The position numbers and the translations under genes were made by a program. A model generated the notes under the pieces. It did no database searches. It saw nothing but the letters and a program-made list of their open reading frames with translations, and had not been told where the DNA came from. Positions 56,715 through 64,000 of a stretch of 64,000 nucleotides of DNA are shown piece by piece. This DNA comes from Hexactinellida sp. DTS-2022 (Eukaryota > Porifera > Hexactinellida). The stretch's first letter is position 1; each line of letters begins with the position of its first letter. The stretch spans positions 5,893,042 to 5,957,041 of the forward strand of contig JAPNXP010000010.1 of assembly GCA_028753945.1 (NCBI GenBank), in the 5' to 3' direction.

Positions 56715-57980
56715 ATGGCATCTTTTATTGTGAGTTCGCAATCGAATCCAAACGAGCCTAAAAACGAATATTTTGAGACTATAAACGGGAAAAAGCGAAC
56801 TGTTCATGAAGAATTTCAATCATACCATCTTCTATTAGAAGCTAAAGAATCTCAAATTTGCACTCAACTAGACGGAATTTGTATTTCAGAGAATGACAAA
56901 TTCCACGATTCGCTAGAACCAACAAGCGACATGATTCTATTCCTTTCTTCTCAAGTTCAGAACTTACAACATTGTTTCCAAGAAAAGAACATGCTGCATA
57001 ATGTCGAATATTACATAGTTGGTTTGCTGCAAGTTTTAGAGGAGAAAAAGAGATTAGAACAATCACCTCCGATTCTTTCAATAAAACTTACTTTCGATTC
57101 GAAATTGAGAGATATGCTCAACAGTTGTTGTACTATCGAACAAATAAGTGTTTTCCGTTATGACCCATATCCGGCTAAATTCCGTAACAAACAAACTCCA
57201 AATGAATCAATTGAAGCTTTGGCTATTGACCCTGGATCAAACCGTTTATTCGCTCTCGTAAAAAGCACTGCTTCTTGCATTAAAATATTCAATACAGACG
57301 AATTAACCGAAGTAGCGACATTCGCAGACCAAAAAATTATGTTTCCAAATAACCTAGCACTTTGTGGAGAATTTATTTTCATTGTTTGTGATCGATCTCT
57401 CTTGAAATTAACGAAACACCCAATTGCCGTGATTGAAATCGCTAATAGTCAATCAACATTTTCAGGTTTAGCTATAAACTTCATAAACCCAAGTGTTTAT
57501 ATTGGTATTGCTGAGAAATTAGTAATAAATGTTTTCGATATCGAACTTCAACAAATCAAGGTCATCCAATTGAAAACATCGGAGCAAACTAAACATAGGA
57601 AACATACAAGAATTCAAAACATTTGCATAGTACAATCTGAGTTGTATGTATTGTTTTCAAACACAAACCATCCATTGCAATCCTATACCCTCAGTGGAGA
57701 AGTTTTGAGGTGTATTATTCCAGAAAGTTTACTGAAAGAAGGTAGAAAGTTTTGTTTTGATCATCACCTGAATATTTTCATCACAGATCGAGACGCACAT
57801 GAACTAAAAATGTTCACAAATGAAGGAATTATTGTCCATAAAATGGGTCATGAGGGTTGTACTCCTGGGAATTTTTCTTTCCCCAATGGCCTAGCTATTG
57901 ATGACACGGGTAGTTTGTTTGTCACAGACGGAAAAGATAATGCCATGATGCAAAAGTTTGTTGTTAAAAGACCTTATTGA
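56715..57980 (+). CDS. Coiled-coil plus NHL-like propeller protein, unit 2 copy
   Basis: 421 residues, one exon, about 98% identical to the unit 1 copy. Domain plan as described there: helical N-terminal third, then six degenerate propeller blades ending NGLAIDDTGSLFVTDGKDN. Differences include F20, E68, L74, F75, H86, S128 and G175, most of them in the coiled-coil third rather than in the propeller, opposite to the neighbouring 401-aa pair. Both copies look functional: no stops, conserved upstream TATA-like element, conserved 3' flank. Confidence 0.85.
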   Translation: MASFIVSSQSNPNEPKNEYFETINGKKRTVHEEFQSYHLLLEAKESQICTQLDGICISENDKFHDSLEPTSDMILFLSSQVQNLQHCFQEKNMLHNVEYYIVGLLQVLEEKKRLEQSPPILSIKLTFDSKLRDMLNSCCTIEQISVFRYDPYPAKFRNKQTPNESIEALAIDPGSNRLFALVKSTASCIKIFNTDELTEVATFADQKIMFPNNLALCGEFIFIVCDRSLLKLTKHPIAVIEIANSQSTFSGLAINFINPSVYIGIAEKLVINVFDIELQQIKVIQLKTSEQTKHRKHTRIQNICIVQSELYVLFSNTNHPLQSYTLSGEVLRCIIPESLLKEGRKFCFDHHLNIFITDRDAHELKMFTNEGIIVHKMGHEGCTPGNFSFPNGLAIDDTGSLFVTDGKDNAMMQKFVVKRPY

Positions 57981-58514
57981 GAGTTAATAAGTAAAATCCA
58001 TTTATCCATGTTCTTCCAATGTATTGTTATATTATAATTGATAAACTAATACCTTCATTTGAATAATTAACATAATTAACAAATTCCTGTATTCTATTGT
58101 GATATGACTCAAATTCATATTTCTGATCATTAACAAGTAAACTTAATATCCATGGTTATTTACTACCAATAATAATAGTATTCTAATTACTATTGTTATG
58201 TTATAATTAATAAACTACATAATCGTTAATTAATCGCCAAAATTAGTTTATATTTATAGTACTTCATGAATTTACCAGCTTCATTTGTATAAGCTAGGGG
58301 AATTTATCCTTTTAACTGTGTTCGTTTTAACGAGATTCCACTGTACTATTAAGGTACAATTGTATATGAATTATTCATGCAACATGTGTTATAAAGTATT
58401 TTAATGTTCAAGCAATAATAAAGTTTTGATATTTTATTATAAGCTAATTCATAATCCAAAAGTGTTTGAGTAAAAACTAAAGAAAACACACAAACTAACG
58501 TTAAAATCCACAAG
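57981..58514. other. 3' flank of unit 2 and spacer to the acyltransferase gene
   Basis: Conserved with unit 1 to 58234. Then a B-element right half (58271-58344, TAAGCTAGGGGAATTTATCC...ACGAGATTCCACTG). A poly(A) signal for the minus-strand acyltransferase gene is TTTATT at 58433-58438 (AATAAA in reverse). Confidence 0.6.
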
Positions 58515-60745
58515 TTACAATTGCACTTCAGAATACATTTCTTCTAGAACTTTTGGAATCTCGTTTATAAACTCACTAGGATCTTCCATTAGCACTGTAT
58601 CTACTTTCACAGTTAAATGCATCTTCCCTCTATACGTCACAAACACAATGCTTAATGCCTGATTCCATGACGTCATAACTGTACCATAAGCCTCGTCAAT
58701 AGGAACACCACTACAAACCAATTGAGATAATGGACCAGGGACATTTGAATATACACCTAGTACATTAAAGGATGCAAGGAGTTTGATAATATATCGTGTT
58801 GGTATAGGCAAAGCTAAGAGCCAATTTAGTGAAAAACTGAAAAACCAAAGCCATACACCATATTTTAATCTGTTCATATTACTTTGATTGATTTTAAGTT
58901 GTTCGAATTTTCCTTCAATATTAACTGGCATTTTTAGAGGGATACCAGAAATGTTATTTGTTAGCGTATAATTATCCATATTTCCTTCTAATGCAATTGC
59001 TGATCCAAAAATTATTTCTTTTTCTAACATATCCCCATAAGGGTGAAGTGTGAAATACCTTTTCATCGATTCCGTAACTAAGGTCAAAAGTACATCATTT
59101 ACACTAGTGTTTGTTTTCCGTTTGACTGTTCGTATCTTTTCAAAATCAATGTTGTTTGTCCATACAACTTTTTTAACACCAGTTACTTCGTCCGTATATT
59201 TCCTATTATACTCTATAATGAAAAATATATGATTTATTGTTAAAATTGGGAGAGCAAAGAAAGTCTGTATTTTTGCAATTGCCTTCCGAAAAGGTGGAAT
59301 TTGAATTGCAGCTAATCTATTTGCACCTAATTCATCTCTGTTGTTTTCGTCACAAATTCTTAAGAATACTTTCATTGTAGATAAACCATCACACAGAGAG
59401 TGGTGAAACCTGAAAATATAATGAAATGATGTAGTATATTTATTTGTTTATAACACTTGGCTTTTCTAAATAATTTCTTGTTTTACTGTGCTAACTACAG
59501 TAGAATCTCGTTCGTAGGAATACGGTTATTACAAATACTATTTTAGTCCCCTTCAAAGCCTTTTCAATACAAATGATATTTGCTAATACGAATTCTGGAT
59601 AAGGCGAACACATAATAAGAGTCCCCTGGTGTTTGTACTAACGAGGTTCTACTGTACTTCGTAATTAGCTAAGATATAAACCAAATGACTTGGTATTTTT
59701 GTTTTGTAATTTTTCATGTCATATTGTACAGGCCATTGCCATTATTCCAAACTGAATTTAATAGTAAAATATTACTCATTTTAGTGGGAAATTTTTCGTA
59801 AATTTTATATTAATAATTTATTGTTAACATACTTCATTATAGTATAAGAAATATCTTCACAGTTTGGGTCTGTAATAAAATAGTAATGCCAATTGGGTTT
59901 GTTTTTTGGAAGAGTTACTTTTTCAAGATTGCTGAAAAATATTTTAATTGAGTTTTCATCTGTTAGATCGAGTTCAACTTCACTCGTTTGTTCTTCAATG
60001 TTAATTTCGCCTTCATACTCCCAAGTAGAAAATAATTTCCCATTTCTGATAACCTAAAAAACACAGTATAAATACAGTCAACTCCGCTTAATAGAGCCAC
60101 CGGTTAATAGATTTCTCCGCATAATCGTGTCAAAGAAACCTGGTCCCGAGGTGACTCTATTTAGCGGAGTCAACTGTACTTATATAATAAGTAATTTTGT
60201 TCACAATCTGACGATCAAGATTAAATTAGGATGGCCATATTCTGAAAAACTTCAATGAAAAACAGGGAATTACATAATTTGACAATAAATATGTAAGGTC
60301 TCACAATAAATCTATTATTTACCACATTTATTTATTCTATTTGCCAATATGGACAAATATATAAATACCGAAATAACCAAATAAATCACCTATTGTAAAA
60401 TCAAAACTTACAATTGTACAACTCCGTTAAATTATTATTATTATCCATGGTTCACTTAATACAACCTAATACCTGTTTGAATTTTGGGAAAATAGCTTGA
60501 CCTTTCTCATCTATTCCACTAAGAAGTTTGTCCCTAAGTGTATTTTTCCATTTTCCGATATCAATTTTTGAGTTGAACTTTAGTATCATGTTGTTATAAC
60601 TCAGGTTTTTGGGTGTCTCAATCCAGTAGAAAAATTTTTCTTGGAAGTTTACAACTCTGGTATATGGGAGTCCTAATAATTTAATAAATATATGCAATCC
60701 AAATTTCCCACACTAAGTACTTTAATCAGTTTATTGTTCGTGTTT

Positions 60746-60799
<54 letters not shown>

Positions 60800-61252
60800 T
60801 TGGATACCAAGTAAGCATTAAAAACAGTACAGTGGATGCCGGTTATAAGAGCATCGTCGGGAACTGCATATAATGTTCTTTTAACCGACATATTCTTTTA
60901 ATAACAGCATAAGTTATATAGGGTATATGGCAACCGTTTTCCAGTAGAATGTTCTTATAACCGGCATTTACTGTACTTGGTAATTTCTAGTTAGTTCAAT
61001 GGACATTTAGTGTAGAAAATCATGTCTAATATTTGTTGTTGTTTACAAGTATAGAAATATATTTGTTAATACATTTAAATGAAAATACTTACCATTTAAT
61101 CTTGCTTCTCTCTGACTGAAATAATAATAAGTGTCGATAGAGTAAAGTAATAAATGATAAATACAAATATTTATCAAAAGTATTGTGTAGTATAGGCTAA
61201 ATGGGATGTATAGGAGAATATACAGGCAAAATAAACCAACTGTATTAACCAT
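58515..61252 (-). CDS. Wax ester synthase/diacylglycerol acyltransferase (WS/DGAT, WSD1-like)
   Basis: Model (minus): 61093-61252, 60473-60672, 59833-60053, 58515-59409; 1476 nt, 491 residues, all GT-AG and in phase (donors AATG/GTAAGT, CAG/GTATTA, AA/GTATGT). The active-site motif HHxxxDG is HHSLCDG at about residues 196-202, reconstructed across the intron 3 junction (TIMK/FHHSLCDG). The last exon holds the C-terminal WS/DGAT half: RTVKRKTNTSVNDVLLTLVTESMKRYF, FNVLGVYSNVPGP, GTVMTSWNQALSIVFVTYRGKMHLTV. N-terminal residues 1-40 are strongly hydrophobic, a likely ER anchor. The family acylates fatty alcohols or diacylglycerol to make wax esters or triacylglycerol. It is typical of bacteria and plants, with scattered invertebrate members. 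Confidence 0.88.
59410..59832 (-). other. Intron 3 of the WS/DGAT gene
   Basis: Contains a complete family A element (59498-59654). The rest is AT-rich. Confidence 0.75.
59498..59654 (-). mobile_element. Family A MITE, 157 bp
   Basis: CAGTAGAATCTCGTTCGTAG...CTAACGAGGTTCTACTG, with CCCCTTCAAAGCCTTTTCAA marking reverse orientation; TA on both sides. Confidence 0.8.
60054..60472 (-). other. Intron 2 of the WS/DGAT gene
   Basis: Contains a shortened family E element (60075-60176, CAGTCAACTCCGCTTAATAG...TTTAGCGGAGTCAACTG). The rest is AT-rich. Confidence 0.7.
60673..61092 (-). other. Intron 1 of the WS/DGAT gene
   Basis: Contains a (TTG)n array (60744-60788) and a complete family D element (60830-60973, CAGTGGATGCCGGTTATAAG...CCGGCATTTACTG). 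Confidence 0.75.
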
Positions 61253-61804
61253 CTTGTGCAGAAATTAAATCAATAATAACAAACTTATATTATTCAAGTT
61301 ATTTAGTTTATTAATTTGTAGTATATAAGAACTATGGTTTCAAAACAAGTTATAATACAATTGTAACAAGCTTAATAATTTGTATGTAATGTTATTACTA
61401 TATAGCATGTACAAGGTTTCACTTAGAGCTACGTATTTGGAATTATTGGATGCAAAAATTCATAGCGCTCGAATTTTGAGCGCCAAAATGATGATTTCGT
61501 ATTTCATACTATTAATTTTCCCGCTTATTATGATTAAATTTACGCGCCATAATGGAACCTTGAGCATGCATAAAATATTTTTCCTTAAAATAAATTAATA
61601 AAAATGGGATTTTCTATTTATACCTTTTGCCCCAAGTGTGGTTAGGGAATAATTATTAACCAGAATTTTTGTATTCGAATTTTACTTACAAGTTTCCAAT
61701 AACTGAATTATTATATCTTTTTCTATAAATTATTTGTTAAATTCCAAATCTCCATCTAGTTTTTTTTCTATAAATTATTTTGTTAAATTCCAATCTCCAT
61801 CTAG
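61253..61804. other. Spacer upstream of the WS/DGAT gene
   Basis: AT-rich. 61466-61490 has a small hairpin (AGCGCTCGAATTTTGAGCGC). 61718-61804 is a tandem doublet of about 43 bp (TCTATAAATTATTTGTTAAA, TCCATCTAG), each copy ending in a splice-acceptor-like CTAG. Confidence 0.5.
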
Positions 61805-61967
61805 GTATCCAGGAGAAGAAGAATTAACCAGGAATTATAAAGAGCACATTTCATGGATAGTTTACAAGCGAGGTATTGTAGTACAAGAATTAGCTTACCA
61901 AAAAGCAAAAGGCATAAAGAGAGCTGAAAAGACTTGCGGTCTTATTTCAATTGATATTATGTCTTAA
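61805..61967 (+). CDS. Possible 3' terminal exon of an unrecognised gene
   Basis: After the acceptor CCATCTAG the phase-2 frame reads YPGEEELTRNYKEHISWIVY then KRGIVVQELAYQKAKGIKRA and stops at 61965-61967 after GLISIDIMS. Charge pattern and codon use look like coding sequence, with a helical character. No upstream exon could be fixed in 61253-61717, and the strand opposite holds the WS/DGAT promoter. It may be a relic or belong to a gene with a distant first exon. Confidence 0.35.
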
Positions 61968-63300
61968 CTAATCCATGGTTAACCTATCACTTACAACATT
62001 ACGCGCGAATAAAACATAAAATTTTTATATATTCGAGCACAATAAATAGTATTTATTTTTGTTGTATAATTATTTATTTTCATTTACTCAATTGTTTACC
62101 TTTGTTACTTTTTGGGTCAGTTTTACATTTTAGAAATAATTCCTACAAAATATTCAAAAGAACAAGCAAGGCTTATTAAAATTTACGCGCCTAAAATTAT
62201 TTGCGCCTAAATTAAGTGTGAAAATTGGATACACTCTCAACAACATAATACAACACATGATTTCAGTAGAGCATTTACAATTTTGAGATTTATAATATGA
62301 AATACACAAATTAATCTCCTTCTAACTGTTTTAACACGTTTCGATTATACAATGTGAACAAGAGTTATCCATTCCAATCTACCTTATCAGTTGCTACGTT
62401 ATCTACTTCCAGTTACGAATACTATGTCAGCAACTAGTTAACACAATGATAATTATTTGAGACACAATTATTGAGAACCTATCAAACAATATGTTATTAC
62501 AACCATAATTATAGGGTAGTCATTGTAATAATAACATTTAATGCAAATTAAAAGGTTTCCGATATTTTGGTGTTTACAGAAGAATATTTTCCTTAGTAAC
62601 AATACGTGTTAAATGGTATTTCTCTGTCTGCAGGGTTTATAATGGATTGAATCATTAGAATACATTTCTATTCTTAATTCTATTGAAAAGATATATAATA
62701 TGGATTCAATATGGATGCTACTGTCTGTTATATGTTGTGACGATGTTTCTATAACATCTTTGAAATGCTTTGAAGGAAACAAAAAAACCAAAATAGTGAG
62801 ATTATTAAAAGATAGGTTTCACATATGAAGATTGGTTATTTAGAATCCCATTTATTACATATCTAATATGTTAGATGGTAACTATAGCTACATAGTATGC
62901 AATATAATCGAAGGTTAATTTGTTCTTATCTTTCTTCCCTAGAAACAAGAATAACCAAAGATTTGTCTTCTAGATTTTGGCGCACAAAAAGGTCAATTTT
63001 AAAATCACTGTGTTGAAAATGAGTGTATTTCTCAACTTAACGAATTCACCATTCACCAACTATTTTAATCAAACGAATACTTTCCTGTATTCGTATTAAT
63101 TAAAATAGTTTAATTCCATTTAACCTACACGAATCCATAATTTATTCTTTGAACAATTCACCATTTATAATGAAAATTTCAGACTTTTGAGTTCTATAAT
63201 TAATAATTAGTGGGACAGACACCAATATAATGAAAAATATTTACTTTAGTTGATGATATAATTTGTTTAAAAATAACATAATTAGTTACTTGATCGGGGC
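61968..63300. other. Region without a supported gene
   Basis: AT-rich. A frame at 62609-62791 (-) behind a pyrimidine-rich acceptor-like tract (TTTTTTTGTTTCCTTCAAAG) has no recognisable content. GGCGC-type dyads (TTTACGCGCCTAAAATTATT near 62180) resemble those near 42240. Confidence 0.4.
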
Positions 63301-63308
63301 GAACTTAC

Positions 63309-63404
63309 TTTTTTAGGAAAACCCATTTCACCAAATTTACCAGTTCTATACAATTGCACAAGTTCAGGTCTTAAATTCTTTGTTAATTGGGGATCATAGA
63401 ATAA
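63309..63404 (-). CDS. Possible internal exon of an unrecognised gene
   Basis: On the minus strand, acceptor GAAAAGTCAG, then NLFYDPQLTKNLRPELVQLY, RTGKFGEMGFPKK, then a consensus donor AAA/GTAAGT (63308-63303). The 96-base frame is open with coding-like composition. Neighbouring exons were not found in the window; upstream exons may lie beyond 64000. Boundaries are good to a few bases. Confidence 0.4.
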
Positions 63405-63767
63405 ATTCCTGACTTTTCAACGTATATTTTATTCATTATTTAATTTAAAACTACCTATAATTTAATTGTTTTTATATTAGAAAATTAGGGTTGAACGATC
63501 CATAATTATTTGAACAAATCTAGGAGAGTTTAACATCCTTCTGTTATACTTTGGATGCATATTTCAATGTTATTTGTGGCTTTTATATTAATGTTATTAT
63601 ATATGGAATCCTACTCATTAATTATATAGTGGTGTCTAATTTATAATTCATATTCTCGATCATATTTTGAGAAATTCATTGGAATATACATTGTTTCATA
63701 AATATATAACTAATGTATAAGTGTAACACTCAATTAATTACTAAACAAAACTGTATTACTAATTTAC
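63405..63767. other. AT-rich sequence
   Basis: Nothing recognisable apart from long AT tracts. Confidence 0.4.
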
Positions 63768-63934
63768 TATAGACTCTCGTTAATACGAACACGGAAAAGG
63801 TGAATATCGGTTAAGGAGTACAAGGTTTAATTTATCTAGCCTATACTAATGCATGCAAGTGACTCCGGTTAGTACGAATAAGAACAAATTTCGACGGTTC
63901 CCTGGTGATCGTACGTACTAACGAGAGTCTACAG
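63768..63934 (-). mobile_element. Family B MITE, reverse orientation
   Basis: ATAGACTCTCGTTAATACGA...CGTACTAACGAGAGTCTACAG, with ATGCATGCAAGTGACTCCGG showing reverse orientation. Confidence 0.75.
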
Positions 63935-64000
63935 TAATTAAACAATTAAATATTCAGTACTATTTAATACCATTTTAGTTGTAAGAATTTGAAATGTAAG

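Larger units (their letters stand above)
52686..58234. repeat. Tandem segmental duplication, unit 2
   Basis: Starts TTTTGGAAACTTTATACAAG and ends AATCGTTAATTAAT, after which sequence becomes unique (CGCCAAAATTAG). Same gene order as unit 1, plus a private 446-bp insertion at 54678-55123. Confidence 0.92.

Overview
This is AT-rich animal nuclear DNA. GT-AG introns, metazoan genes (MiT/TFE bHLH-zipper, INSIG, SEFIR-Death, TBC1D25-like, CNBD2, NPRL2) and dense miniature DNA transposons (MITEs) exclude a prokaryote. Several genes that are intron-rich in vertebrates are a single exon here (alpha-mannosidase II, INSIG, NPRL2, PLPBP). Together with a SEFIR-Death protein, a WS/DGAT acyltransferase and an NHL-propeller family, this suggests an early-branching invertebrate, perhaps a sponge. 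That placement is inference.

Layout: 2-955 (+) 3' part of an NHL-propeller gene; 1323-4727 (-) Golgi alpha-mannosidase II; 6489-7799 (-) TBC1D25-like Rab GAP; 8187-9158 (-) SEFIR-Death adaptor; 9.2-13.7 kb no gene; 13706-21682 (-) five-exon MiT/TFE factor whose introns are full of foldback MITEs; 23.27-24.09 kb broken NHL copy; 25323-25901 (+) INSIG; 26830-27669 (+) PLPBP with a hydrophobic leader; 28165-31932 (-) four-exon gene of unknown function; 35226-36387 (+) two-exon zinc-finger-like gene; 38768-47374 (+) seven-exon CNBD2-like gene with NPRL2 (44600-45766, +) nested in an intron; 47339-58234 a 5.4-kb head-to-tail duplication, each unit holding one 401-aa NHL gene (-) and one 421-aa coiled-coil/propeller gene (+); 58515-61252 (-) four-exon WS/DGAT acyltransferase; 61.8-64 kb isolated exon candidates.

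Splice models were built by hand from GT/AG sites, phase and homology recalled from memory; each multi-exon model sums to an uninterrupted frame. No tRNA, rRNA, CRISPR array or LTR/viral element was recognised.

Most notable: (1) NHL genes whose two tandem copies differ at 3 bases over the first ~440 coding bases, while amino-acid changes in the propeller recur once per blade; (2) at least a dozen MITE families with CAGT...ACTG ends and TA target duplications, each built on repeats of its own variant of one core (about TTAnnnnGAAC), plus a second group ending in TTACTTATA; (3) long inverted repeats filling introns of the MiT/TFE gene; (4) short tandem repeats that copy 3' splice-site regions at three exons; (5) two insertions that postdate the 5.4-kb duplication, with the empty site kept in the sister copy.
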